Assembly: GCA_015501605.1 (NCBI GenBank)
Contig: JADNRZ010000025.1
Coordinates: forward strand, 248,001-312,000
DNA from: Panaeolus papilionaceus
Taxonomy: Eukaryota; Basidiomycota; Agaricomycetes; Agaricales
Direction: 5' to 3'
Length of the DNA stretch: 64,000 bases
The position numbers were made by a program, and so were the translations under genes. The notes beneath the pieces were generated by a model. It searched no databases and was not told the origin of the DNA. It saw only the letters and a list, made by a program, of their open reading frames with translations. Below, in pieces: positions 42,517 through 55,722 of this stretch (position 1 is its first letter; each line of letters starts with the position of its first letter).

Positions 42517-43407
42517 GGCACAGATCGATGGTTCACTAAAGTCCTGAGAAGGAGTGATCTAACATCAACGTTCAAAGGGATCATACAAAACGGTTTGAAC
42601 ACTGGTCCACCCACATATGGTATGTAGTGCTCTCACGGCTACAAAAATCCAACCAAGTCAAAATCCAGGGCATATAGCCCAGGAATAACTAGCCCTTGAA
42701 GTCACTCCTCAACCAGATTATACAAACGAGAAAAAACAACGCAATTCCAAATCCCGCACTCCAAAAATCAAAATCAATCCAAAATCATTCATTTTTATTC
42801 CAACGAAACAAAAACATAAAATAAATTTATACCACCAACAAGACACGAGACAAAACAATAAGTAATAGAAAAACTAATAACGAGGGAAACATAACCAAAG
42901 TGGACTATAACGAGGAGAGAGCGAGGGAGGGAAAAAAAAGGAAATGCATAAACAATACGTAGTTCGTTCGTGTTATACCCAGTATATATAAGCGTGTAGG
43001 CGTAGGCGTAGCAATGCGCGTGTCGTATGGATGTGGATGTGAATGAGAGGTATGCGTCGGAAAGGATGGAGAAAGGGAGAGGTATGCATATATGTATTAC
43101 ACTACAAGTCCGGAATCGGAATCGGAATGAAGCCATTTTTGAGACGCGGGATAGACGATGAGAGAGTCCAGAGGGGGGATAGGGATTAGGCGGCGAAGTG
43201 GTAGGCGAGGGGGGACGAGCGAGGAGAGGGGTATGTACAAGGGTATGTATTCATTCATAAATCCATAATTCAATCCAAATCAAATCCAATCCGTCCAATC
43301 CGTAATCAAGGAAGAGAAAAAAGGGGCAACAAAGCAAAACACTTCGACAAATCGAGAGAAAAAGAAACCTCCTCGTCTCTATACAATTTTCTTTACTGGG
43401 TATCACG
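42517..43407. other. Intergenic; AT-rich with purine runs
   Basis: Upstream flank of the F-box gene and 3' flank of the MADS-box gene. Open frames here have low-complexity, Phe/Ser-rich translations of purine-pyrimidine-biased DNA and are not credible genes. Confidence 0.5.
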
Positions 43408-46400
43408 TCACGACATCTCCAACCCCAACCCCATCCTTCTACCCCCCTCCTCCCCATCATCGTTTGCACTATGCGGGGGCGACGCCAGCATACCCCCACT
43501 TGCCCCTCTCAACGAATGAGAGTTAGTGTTCGAGTCGAATTTGAAGTCGTTATTTAGACCTATATGGAGAGGGCGAGCAAAGAGAGGGAAGGGAAGGAGG
43601 GGGAGGGGGATTAAACGGCAACAGGGGAATTGGTGTTAGCTGTCAAATTACACTTTATGAGTATATTGGATAAAAAAAATGGGGAAAGTTGGGGGAGAAG
43701 TAAAACCATCGACTCGACATCGACGAACCAAACGTATTTTGAACAAGGAACACATAGTCGAAGAAAAAAAGAACAAGTCAAAATAAATCACAAATTCTCA
43801 CCTCCTCGCTCCCATGAAACGCCCGCCCCAGGGGACCCCCCACCCGTCGTCGCAGGTGGAACAGGTCCAAGTCCACCAATCCCACTACCCAGACTCGGCC
43901 CGCCCGCGCTCGCACTAGGGGGCGGAGGCCCCGACCCCGACGACGAATTCGCAGCGCCAGACAAGAAATCTAACCAATTATGTGCGCCTGAAGAGTTGGG
44001 GCCGTCCGTTGTAGATGATGATGCTGATGGGTTTGAGACTACTCAAAAAACAAGTTAGAATTTTTTTTATAGAAGATTAAAAGGTGTAATCCTTACCTCC
44101 ACTCCCCGAACTTCCACCACTAGGCCCATGCGAAGGCCAATCAAACCCAAACGCACCACTCCCTCCACCACCCCCACCGCCTCCTCCGCCATGTTGAGGC
44201 CCACCTCCCCCATGTCCTTGCCTACTCTGCTCATCCGCGTCCAAAAACGCTCCAAACAAATCAGCAGCCTGACCTCTCCCATGCCCACCATGGTTATTCC
44301 CATGAGACGAATGAGGGCCACCATGGGACCCACTATACCCTCCCCCACTCGAAAACGGTGCTCCGCTCGACCCGCTCATACTCCCTCGATTCGAACCCCC
44401 CGCATGCAGCGGTATAAACCCACTACTCGGGCTCGTCGCACTGCCAGGTCCAGGTCCAAACAGAGGCGGATAATTCCCCGATCCTCCACTTCCCCCATGA
44501 CTATTCGCACCGCTCCCGCTATATCCGCCACCGCCACCTCCTCCTCTCCCGCCGCTCCCAAATGGCGAGCCAGAAGAGTAGCCGCCGTATCCACCAGGTG
44601 CCAAGTCGCTATTAGACGGCGAGCGCGAGTGGGGGTTTCCACTCGGATGCATACGTGCATTCGAGCCTGGGCGCTTGTTCATCATGGACATACCGAGCGT
44701 GTCGAGGTGGCCTCCATGGCCGCCGTGGCTGGATGGATGACCGCCGAGGGATAGGTCGAGACCGCCGGTGTTACCGCGCGAGCGCAGGTTAGATACAGGG
44801 CTTGAGTGCATGAGTGAGGGTGCTTGAGGCATCGAGATTCCTCCATGTCCACCGTGCATGTGTGAGTGGTGGCCGCCGTATCCCAACTATTCATTCATTC
44901 ACGTCGTAGGCACCAAAAGGAATGCCAAGGAGACGTACAAAAACCAAGAAAAGAAACGAAGCAAAGCAATTCATCAGCATCTCATCGCATCGCCCAACCA
45001 AAAGAACTCAATACTCACACTTCCCACATCGCCCTTCAACCTCCCATCTCTACTCCTCTTCTTATCTCTATGACCACCATGACCATCATCATCATCCCCA
45101 TCATCTTCATCCTCGTCATCGTCATTTAGCTTGCTCGATGCGTTACCCGAAAAATCGGCGGGACCTCGGGTGTCTTTTTCGCCGTCATGCTGTTTGGGTG
45201 TGAAACGGGGTGTTGTTGTTTGTGTGGTTTATGCGCGTTGTTTGGTAGGTTTATGTATCGTGTTGGGTGGTTTATGCGCATTACAAGCGAAGCAAGTCCA
45301 TACGTCCAGACGAGTCGAGTGGATGTGATGCGACAAGGCGGGACCGGTCATGTGACAACAATGGTTGATTGTCGTCGGGTAGCGCGCAAGCGAGGGCGAA
45401 ATCGAAAAGAATCGTGAAAGATAAGAGGGAGAGAGAAGACGATCAGTAAAGGTGTCAAAAGGAAGAATGTCAAAACAACGAAGAACAAAATGAAATGAAA
45501 CGGAAACCACAACAGGAAAAAAAAACGAATGAAACGAACGAAATGAAATGCAAAGAAGTCACAAAGAAGACCCATCAATCGCCATCAGCCATCAACCATG
45601 CAGTCAAGCCACACTCAACCCAACTCAATAAAAAGAAGGCCCACTGGGAACACAACACATGGTTCAAAGCGGAGACATTGAGTGATCAGCGTGTGCACTG
45701 GTACAACGTGATCACACCACCACTCCCAAGTGACCCCACAACGCCATTGGCCGAATAACACAATCAACTCCAACACGATAACAATGCAGAGGAGTAACAG
45801 TAGCGCAGGCGAAGGCGTAAGCGCGAGAATGAGCGCGCGTGAGACTGAGAGCGAGGCACACATAACGGGATACATTCAGCAGGCTACGCGCTACGCCGCA
45901 CCACCGCCCTCGCAGTCCTGCCCGCAATCCCGAACTCTCTTCCACGATAGCATGGCACATCCCAGTCAAGTCATCGCAAGGTAACCTAAGCGATGACATC
46001 GGAATAATACGCGAAATGCAGCTCATACGGCGTAGCGTTATCCCGTCAAACGCATCCTATCCCATTCCCCACTCAATTGAAAGAGGGAGAGGGAGAAATA
46101 GAGAGATTGACGCATGACAGACAGACAGGATGTGATGATGTGAAATGCAAAAAAGGAAAAATAAAAAAGCACAGCAAGCGCAATCAAATCAAATCAAATC
46201 AACAAACGAAAGAAAGAGAATGAAGCACACGAGGGAACAAATCGCTGAAATGCGGTAAAGCCGCGGAGAAGAGTAACCTCTCCCCCACTCGCCCAATGAT
46301 CATGTAATCCCATCCCACTGAATGAATGAATGCGTGCATCATGGGTATGGATGGGTAGCCCGACCGAGCTCATGACACCCTGCGATTGTGTGTTTCCCGA

Positions 46401-48143
46401 CGGGAAATGCCCAATTTCCAATTCAATAACGCATAATGCTTATACCGCTGTTCATTCACAACGGATAAACGAAAAGAACGGATGACTGGGCCGATGTTCA
46501 TGACCGAGTGAGTGTCCGCAAACCCCACTTCATCTCCGTGGAGGTAGAGGTGAGCGTGAGTGGGTGAGTGGTTAATGAACATAGGCTAGCGTGCTCGTTT
46601 CCCGATCGACGGACCGACGGAAAGAAAGGAGGAAGGAAAGCGTAAAGTAGCCATCGCCACCCAGAGCAAAGTAGGTGGTGTGCATCACGGCGGAGTAAAG
46701 AACAAGCATCAAAGCGAGTCACTAAATGCACCAAGCAGAATCAAAGAGACGAGCAACGCCAAACGCGAAAAATTGTAAAAATGATCAAGAGCAGAGTAAA
46801 CTCCAACGGCGGAATGAAGGTCACAAAAACGCGACGGAGAAATGAAGAGACAAGACACATCATCAACAGAAGCAAACGCAAGCAAAGCAAGCGAAAAGAA
46901 CAACCAAAGTGAAAGAGGAAGAGAGAAAGAATGATAGAACGATTGAAAAATGAACTCACGCGGAGGTGCCTCTGCACAATGTCGTGAATGTCCATGGAGC
47001 CATATTGGTAGAGTTTCATGTGATGACCTGGTCGCTCCTCTGAGATCGGGTCATCGTCGCCGCAGTAATCGTGAGACGTCGTCGTCGTAGATGAGATGTA
47101 TGAAGTGAGATGAGCGAGGAAAGCCGTCAATGAGTCAAGCAAAGTGACAGTGGGAGTCGTCGTAGTGGTCGTCAAGCAGTCGTGGTCGTCGTCCGCAGTC
47201 ACAGTGATGGATGAGTGATGGGTAGATGATGGTTGAAAACAAGGCACGAAAAATCATAAAAATAGAAACAACGTCAGCCCAGCGTTCAAGACAAGAGAAA
47301 CAAGAGAATGCCAAGGGCGGGGGCAGATTCAGAGAGGTCGCGGGCGTCATTGGTAGGCAACACAGCCGGCGGTCCAGTTGAGCCCAGTTGACTTGACTCC
47401 GTACCTACTCGGCGCCCAGGCAGAAAGGAAGGACAGAAAGAAGACTCACCAAAGATGATGACAGCTACGTCTACTGAGCACAACACGCCCAGCTCGTACG
47501 CCTTTTTGAATAGGCCATTCTTTCGCTAAAAACGATGGGAGTTGTCAGTAAGGTCGTGGTCGTTGTCATCAACAATGAGCAGAGGTCAAAAACGATGATG
47601 AGAACAACGAAGAGAAGCACAGGAAATGCCACGAGGAGGATCAGCCAAGGACGTGCAGGGCAGCCCAAGGGCGGGTTGAGCGAGAGAGCTCACGAAATGA
47701 AAGGGATAATAATGGCACGCCAAGACCATCGTCGGAACAAAAATAGCGCAACAAGCAAGGGTTGCCCCTCACTCATTTCAGGCCAAGCTGAATTTAAATT
47801 ACAGCAACTCTTTGCAAATTAACCCATTGACTCTTCTCTTCGCGCTCTCTCTCTGGTCATTCTTCGACTTCTTCCCCATAATCATCATCATCATCATCAT
47901 CAGGATCAGACGCTCACCTTTAAAAACGTAACAGAGCGGTTTCGCTCGTGCTAGAGGAGGATAGGAAATGAAAGTCAGCGATATGTTTGTTGTAGTGGTA
48001 AGAGGAAGACGAAGATGACGGCAGAACATTGAAGCCCAAGTCGAATTGCCATTCTATGTCTGGGCACAGCGGCCAGGGGGTGAGTGGGGTGAGCTAAAGA
48101 TACCTACAGTAATAGGTTGAATCTCAATCTTTCTTCTGCCCAT
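43408..48143 (-). CDS. MADS-box transcription factor, MEF2/Rlm1 type
   Basis: Eight exons join in frame: 48108-48143, 47918-47950, 47450-47525, 46960-47039, 45019-45189, 44097-44886, 43802-44041 and 43408-43559, giving 525 residues. The MADS box is assembled from the first three: [23 protein letters not shown] and [20 protein letters not shown] then AVIIF; the following [20 protein letters not shown] is the MEF2-type extension. Such factors bind A/T-rich CArG-like sites as dimers; yeast Rlm1 acts below the cell-wall-integrity MAP kinase. Next come an acidic segment ([19 protein letters not shown]) and a long Gly/Ser/His-rich region that is probably disordered and may activate transcription. 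Intron 4 is 1770 bases, far longer than its neighbours, but the junction [13 protein letters not shown] is well supported. Confidence 0.88.
45190..46959 (-). other. Long fourth intron of the MADS-box gene
   Basis: Bounded by GTGAGT and an ACAG acceptor and keeping frame. It contains purine-rich low-complexity tracts and AAATC repeats (about 46180-46200) but no domain-bearing frame. At 1.77 kb it is some 25 times the usual intron length in this window. Confidence 0.7.
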
Positions 48144-50960
48144 GTCTCTCTCTTGTGTTGGTTGTATATAGAGCTGGAAATATAATCCTCGTCGATGCGT
48201 ATGTCGAGGAGCAGAGAGAGCAAAAGCCAAAAGACAGAGAAGAGGGGATGAGTGAGGAGAGAGGGGTTCGCAAAAGCCTGTTCCACAGACGTTGATTTGC
48301 CCAGTTATATCGGGACTTCGTTACTCGTAAGGAATCAATTGGGATGGATTCAATCAACAAAGTTACAAACAAAACAACACCACACCCCCCTTGAAATCGA
48401 ATCTCGGTCTTCAAACCCCCCGCTGGACTACAGCAAAGGATCGGGCATCGGCATTCCTCTGCCGCGCACGGCCAACAACAACAAAGACCAACCAACTCCG
48501 CCATTCCGATTGGACACAAACAACACATCATGCCGTGCGCATGCCGAGGCTAATCTGGATTGAAAGCGAGAAAGGTAGCCAGACTCCCACAAGCCTCCCA
48601 CCCAGATCTCGCACATCCTTTAAGTGGCATAAAACACTCAAGCTAAGGTAGGGTAAGATGGGTTTGGGGGTCGATAAGTACATAACATAACATAATGTAA
48701 TGAAAACACAGCTGAGAGAAACATGTTGGATGCAGGTAGATGTCGATTCGCACTAATACCTCCGTTGTCATCGTATTCCCTTCTCTCCTCGCTCGCTCGT
48801 CGTTCACTAATACCCGTTCATCCCCTCGTAGCATTCTCGTTGATAGTAATATATGGACAGTGACTCACTGACCGTTGCATTTTCCCGTTTTGAATATCTT
48901 AAACTCTCAAAAAAACAAATTCACTGCAAACATACAAATGCGACGAACAACTCGGAAAGAAGGAAAGCAAAGCAAAGGAAGGAAATGATTCGTGATTCGT
49001 GATCCCATCTTCCCGTCATCTCTCCTGTCGACATCTCACGAACAGCATCACAAGGGACAGCCTCCCCACCTCCCACCTCCTCTCACTTGCATACCTCCCC
49101 CATGCACGGGGCGAAGCACTGGCACGGGACTCCTCCTCTTCCTCCCTCCCTCCCCTTCCTTTATCTTTCTCAGTTCGTCTTAGCTCACTACTAGCCGTTT
49201 GCTCTTCTCATTCCATCTTTTTGTCACTTTATTTCCCCAACCCTTCGTTCCTTTCCTCACACCACACCCAACGCCCCATCAACCCCTCGACCCAAAGACG
49301 AAAGTAGAAATCCACACCCCACGACCCCTCCTGCCCACCCCTGCTGCGCATCCCTATCCTTCGATTTCGTGTTCACGCTTCGATTAGGATTTTGGTTTTC
49401 ACGGCTACTAAGTAAGAGGTGCGGTGCGATAGGGTATGATACCATACCCAGTTCCTCCCTTTTCCCTTTTCGTTCTCATTACCCTTTTCATTTTTTCTCG
49501 TTACCCTTTTCGTTTTGTCTGAGTTTTTCGTTTGGTTTACCTTGTGATGATACGCATACGGATGACGAGCGATATGATGCTTCTTCGCTTGCTCTTCCGG
49601 TGCGCTTTCATTGGCTTACCTCCCTTTCTTTCTTTTTTATTACCTCCTCAATTCCCTGATTGAGTCTTGATAGACTCGACATAGTGTAGCACGTTCGTCA
49701 TATGTCTCTCGCTCATGTATATTATTTTCGTCCTCTTCATCGGCAGCACCCGTAGTCTATCCAACAATCAATCCTCTCATTGCCTTTCTTAAACCAAGAC
49801 ATAGCGCTCCCCAGGCTGTCTGCCCATCGACGCCCCATCGCGTCTCGTGTATCCGTCTCTCACCCGCGCGCGCTCGCACGCTCTCTAACTCCCTCCACAC
49901 CTGTCTACCTCCCTCGAGTCATACAGCCTCGCATAGCCGTATAGCCGCGACGCTATTCTCACAAAACAAAACTAAACGGTAAATAAACACAACTTGACCA
50001 ACCCTGCCCACGCGCTCCCCATCACCCTTCAAAAAGGAAAAAAACAAAAAAACTCAGGAAAGCTTATGACCCGTGCTGTGCCCTTCCTTTTCATCGATAT
50101 CGCCGGGTATGCCCATACATCACTTACATACATACATACATACAATGAATTAAATTAAATTGAATTGAATCTCGCCTGCCGTATCGTACCGTACCGTATC
50201 ATACGACATATCCTATCGCATCGTGTTGTATGAAAACTCGAGCATAGCCTCGCCCTATCTCGACATCACAGGTTGAATCACCTCGCCTCCCTCGAATTGT
50301 CACACCTGAATCACTATAACTAAACCCTAGAAAACCCTACGCAAGTCGTGTTACGTTTGGACCCTATCAGCCACGCGTGATAGATCCGTGCATCATGTTA
50401 TGGAACACCAAATGACCAGTCCCTATAGAGCAGATCAGCACTCCGAATCAGCCCATCCAAGTTGATGCAACCCATTTCAGACGTTTCTGTGTAGGTATAC
50501 AGTAAGTGAAGTAAGGATAGGAAGGGAAGGAAGAAGTAAGAATTCAAAACAGCACGAAAATCGTGTTTCTACTTCGTCCCTTATTAGGTCTTAGGTGTAT
50601 CACGTCCCACCCCTCACCCCACTGACACTTCCTCCTCGATCCTCACTACAACGCCTCACATTCACTTCAAGCTCGAGGCAAAGCCGTCTTATCACCGAAG
50701 CTAAAGGTAGAACGAACGTCGTCATTGGATGTCAATGTCAATGTCAGGAGTACATACAACGGTAAAAGTAAACCGTGATTGGGCTGCAAACATACAAACT
50801 TAGACGCGACGCGACACGCAAGACCTGTCGAAACGCTATACTGGTCGATGCTTGCTTATTTCATACCTTATCGTCTCCTCTCACTTTGTTTTAGTTGTTT
50901 CACATCCCTTCACTTTTTCATGCACGCCCGTTTTGACCCCACCTTAGCTTGAGGGTAGAT
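48144..50960. other. Long upstream region of the MADS-box gene
   Basis: About 2.8 kb with no credible gene. It has long pyrimidine-rich stretches (49000-49900), a CATA repeat at about 50130 and CGTATCGTACC-like words near 50180. This could be an extended 5' leader or promoter, as found for some fungal regulators. The frames here are low complexity. Confidence 0.4.
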
Positions 50961-53900
50961 ATAATTGCACGTAATTAAATACCCCCGCGTCCGTGTTGTC
51001 GCTCCCAGAATTAGCTCTCCACATAGAGCCTATCGGTTCAACGTTCCGCAATTGACGACTCACCCACCACATTGGTCGACGCGTCTGCTTCGCGTAGACG
51101 CTGATACTCCATCACAGGAAATTGAAGCCCCATCTGGCCCTACTCCGACATTGAATAGCGTATCGTTAGTGCAACTTAATTGAACTTGAACTTGAAATAA
51201 CTTCCCCTCACATTCAGTGTCCGAATGAATACGACTCCTGGCCCATAATTACTATAACTATAACTAAAAATAAAAATAGGTACAAGTCTATCGGGGCATC
51301 CCTACCAAATCCAAAGGTCTGTTACAATACTGGAGGTTGACTCGTCGGCGTCGATACATAGTATCCTTTTAGTCATAGATGGGCCAAATTGAAAAAAGGT
51401 CGCGGTGCCTCATTTTAGTATTACACTTTATTCATTTTATTTTATCCTCAGAACGTTTTTGAGTCTAATCATTAAACCCAACCTCATGTTTAAACAGCAA
51501 CAAGGGCAATTAAACGAACGAATAACACAAACAACCCTCGGTATCAGTTAAAGTAGAATCATCACAGCATTGGAATGCCACGGCAGTGCGGAAGATCTGC
51601 GCCATCAACCGCATCAATTAGGATCTTCTTTTGCAGTGTTCAATTTACTTCCTGAAGTATATTCGAGGTCGTGTTTAATCGAATTCATATCCATTTGAAA
51701 GAATATAATATAATTTAGTACCCAGCATGTATCTATAGTCCAGATACAAATAAAGAGGAAGTACTGGTATACATACATACCTTGGCATCATCGCCTCGCA
51801 CGATGCTCCACCAAGTCCAAACTTATCTCAAGGAGGATGGACATCACGGCTTCGAAACAAGAGAAGCAGGCTGAAGATACGATTAGAAACCTTGATTGTT
51901 TGAGTTTGAGTTTGAGCGAAGGAACTTTGAGCCTTGGAGATGATATGATAGCAAAGTCAAGTCGTTGAAATCACAGGATTTACGATCAATCGCATCAAAC
52001 ATTGAAATTCGATCCTCTTCCACGGGCAGTGCCTTTTTCTTTTTGTTTTTCATTATCGATTCTCAAAATACCCGAGGCCGAAAGTGTTGATAATTCATTC
52101 TTAGAGACTCGGATAATACATTTCAAATATATCAGTGAGGCGAAGGTAAAGTATTTTTCAGACATCTTATGATTATCCTATCACTTGTCGAGGTGATATT
52201 CGAACCTCTTTTAGTTCAATCGTTCAAGGAGGATCACTACGCCGCATCACCTCGAAACAAGAAAAAAAACCGCCATGAGTCGAAAGGTTATGTGCTCGGC
52301 GTTCAATCTGACCTGAACCCCCATAGTCCTCACGTGCACTGCGACTTCAAAACAGGTCCTCTGAATCGTGATCACCGTCAGCTTCTTTGTGTTCCCCTCA
52401 ATGATCACCGCCAATAGCCATTTTTCCAACCGAACTATGAATTACAAGGGGCTGTATACCTTTTATCGGCCTCACTGGCAGGGATGAGCTGTGCTTTCTT
52501 AGATCTAGAGTAAAAAACAGCTCCAATTCCAAAGGCTGAGAAACAAATTGTTTTTTATGTCAATAGCTCGGTATTTGGGAGGGCACAGTTGCCAGGGTAC
52601 GTGCCAGTTCACCCAACACCCCTTAGTTTCAGGGAACCGGCTCCTTGGCGTTTCTGACACCCTGTATTCGATAATATTGGCTGAAAGTGCATACATCAAA
52701 ATACAAGATGTCTAACTCCAAGTTTCCTTGTGATCCTAGTCTTCTCGTACCCTTCCTTCTGCAGCTAGAGACGAAGGAAGAAAAATACTCCCGCGCCTAG
52801 AGGCTGAGCAAAGACAGAGAAATTCAAATTCCCAGTTCTTCGCTCCCGCAACATACTGCGCACACGCTTCGATTTTTCCACTTCTCTAGGCCATCCCACC
52901 TCTCTCAATATTTTAAAATTCTCCCATCCCCTCGTCTTGCTTGGTTCAACATCCCAGATATCGATCCCACCTCTCATCTCATCTACGTCAATGCCTAACA
53001 AGACATGAGAACGCCAATTCCATATCCAGTATCAACGTATATTTACGTTCCGTTGTATCGTACTGTATCAGGTAACCTAACTAGGAACGTCGGTCTCCAG
53101 GTTCAACATTCAACCTCAATGATGGCTGCGTGAGTATTCGATTCGGAAATGGGTTGATTGGATTGATCAGCGCGGTCCCGGAGGGACTGGATGCCGTAAC
53201 GGCAAGACGTCGCTCTCCGAACGAGGTGGCATATTCTCATGCTCACAAAGTACACATCCCGTCCTATAGCAGTCGTACAAGTATGCAGATGCAGATGGGA
53301 TCAACCCAAATTGCATGAAGCAGGTAATCGACCAAGCCACGCTCTCACGCTCCGGATGCGCACCCGCATCATGTGCTCCGTTTCCGGTCTCGTTCTCTTG
53401 TCGCGCTGTCTTTCTTGTGGGTGCGTCGTTGAATTTGATATTGAGCTTACCAATAAGTAGAGATACTATGGACCTTCGCTCATGCGTTCTCTCACAGTGC
53501 TGCGCATGTACAATCAAGTGTTCAAGCCCGCTCGCGACTCGGAGGTCAGACGCCACTCGAGTTCGTTCTCTCATGGTACGCCCATCAGTGTACAGGAGTC
53601 AGGACAGAGGACATTGACTCGGCGTTCGAAGAAAGCTGAAACCCGTATATTATAATATTTACTGTGGACCGTTCCGTTTAATTGAATAATGGATTGACAA
53701 TATTTTTCAATTTTCGAGGTCCGCGAACCCCAAATACTTCTCCGCATTTGAATACATGACCATTATTCCTTTCATAGTAGGTTTCATCATACGCCAGCTG
53801 CCTCCACAAATATACCCAATGCTATACACTGTGGATCATCCATTCATGGCGATCAAGAACAACTTGGAGCGAATGACGGTTGAATGGAAGAAGAAGTGGT

Positions 53901-55530
53901 CGAGAGTGGCAGTGGCCGCAGTCATAAGCGATGAAGGTACTGACTTCGCCGCTCACTTATGTCCAATCGCAACTATAGCAGAGGGTGTCCTCCCCGGTCC
54001 ATCATCTTCCGTGTTTCAATACGTCGAATGGGATTGGTCGAGCTCAACAACGATGAAAAGAAGCAACTTCGCCGCCCATCATCATCAATGGCACCAAGCC
54101 ATCATCCATCGAACAACTGAATTCATATGCCATGTATTGTAAGATATGATATTGTCACAAGGGCCACGGAGATCGTTACCAACGGGCGACTCCGCATGAC
54201 GCATCGTTCCAATCCTGTGGATTATCATTCATACAGAACTTCATATGTAATTGGAGCACATCGGAGCGCTGGCGCTACATCTCCCGTGGTTGTCGTACGT
54301 CGTTATATCACGGTAAACTGATTCGTTGCACATGGGAATCCCTTCTCCTTCATGAGTCCATCTTCGACAATTTGACTCGCAGAACGTGTTGTGGTGAGCG
54401 CGACACCATCGCAGCGTCACCTGGTCAATCGATAGGAAGATGATCCTCAAATTCCGAAGTGTTAGGAAAATGGATTTTAATTATAAGATGATAATCAGGA
54501 ACGTTTAATCACATTGATTCGCGTTCCCCGCTTCATATACATCTGCTTCTCATACAATTGATTCCAATTCTATACTTGTATATCCACGCATGTATGCATA
54601 AATGCACCCTCGTATGAGTATTTGAATGGGGTATAAATAATTTTTCAAAAAAATTAAAATAAATCAACGAGAATATCGCATTTTAAAAACGGAATTTACT
54701 AAAATAAATACATAAGACGATCATATAAGCGATGAACTGGACGCCGAACAACATTCTCTTTTCGTTGCCTCAATACCGCTGAGTTTCAACTTTCCTTACT
54801 CCGTGCACGTAAACTCAAACGTGAACGCAGAACGCACTTCGAATCGCATCCGATCACGCGTCGGCCTCCCAATCCCCACTCAGGGGGGGGATCAACACCG
54901 CCCAGCGCGCACAATTTAAGCTCAGCACTGCTCAGCCCCGTTGAATTGATCAACTCTACCCAAACTGATCAATACACAAGATCGAGAATCAGGGTCGCGA
55001 GGATTTGCGCGGCCAAACCCTGTGCCGTCTGGAATTGATTCCTTGCCTGTACCCCATTGCCAAGACGCGAATGCGGTTAGAGTTCAGGGTCAAGACGCAT
55101 CGGTGATATTATTTACTCTACTGCGGTATGTTTTGGTTTGAAAATAGCTCAAGCGCCGGGACAAGGTGCGATAAGTGGCTTCCTTGTTTCCGAAGCCCTT
55201 TTAATGACATTGTATTCGGATGTGGTGTTAGTTATTTTCAAGTCTGTAGCTAAAATTTAATTTCGAGGCAAGACAAGGACGGAGTCATTCAAACTCAAAG
55301 GAAGTAGAGGACAAAATTACACCACTTGGTAACGGGTAGATTGGCCATGTTCGTGGCACTGTGCAGCGATACCTGATGCAACAGGAAGTATTTTGTCCAA
55401 TGTTCTCGACGCAAGTTCTGGCGCAGCTCTGCTGCTTCCAGCTGCCCTCATATTAAGACGAAGATGAGACCCATGAAACGACCCACAAAAACAAGCGACA
55501 CCTATATAGTACCTATAACGAACTTCAACC
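50961..55530. other. Gene-poor stretch
   Basis: No frame with recognisable domains on either strand. A minus-strand frame at 52765-53001 and a plus-strand frame at 53756-54142 look somewhat protein-like but carry no motif and no splice partners that I could find. Confidence 0.4.
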
Positions 55531-55722
55531 ATGGCAGGTGCGCTCTTTCGTGTCCCGCGGCTAAAGGTTCCGTGTTTAAATTTATATTGCGCGCTACTAG
55601 GAGTACTCATCGTCGGTCCCGTAATTATCACGACACCCTTTCTAGTCAGACGACTTGTCGTGATCAGCAAGGAGTCCCTTACTCCCTTGTTCATTGTTAC
55701 TGCTGCGTATGTCCTAGCGTAA
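55531..55722 (+). CDS. Possible first exon of a membrane protein
   Basis: ATG at 55531 opens MAGALFRVPRLKVPCLNLYC, then two hydrophobic segments (ALLGVLIVGPVIITTPFLV and ESLTPLFIVTAAYVLA). A GTAAGT donor follows immediately at about 55721, as expected for an exon. The following 250 bases contain candidate acceptors (ATTCAG, TTTAGCAG), but none gives a convincing continuation, so the gene may be decayed. Confidence 0.25.
   Translation: MAGALFRVPRLKVPCLNLYCALLGVLIVGPVIITTPFLVRRLVVISKESLTPLFIVTAAYVLA

Noticed and set aside
44128..44754. Long plus-strand frame opposite the MADS-box tail
   Set aside because: Arg/Thr/Pro-rich shadow of the Gly/Ser/His codons on the other strand.
49000..49660. Several Ser/Phe/Pro-rich plus-strand frames
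   Set aside because: They follow a pyrimidine-rich tract and look like low-complexity translation rather than protein.
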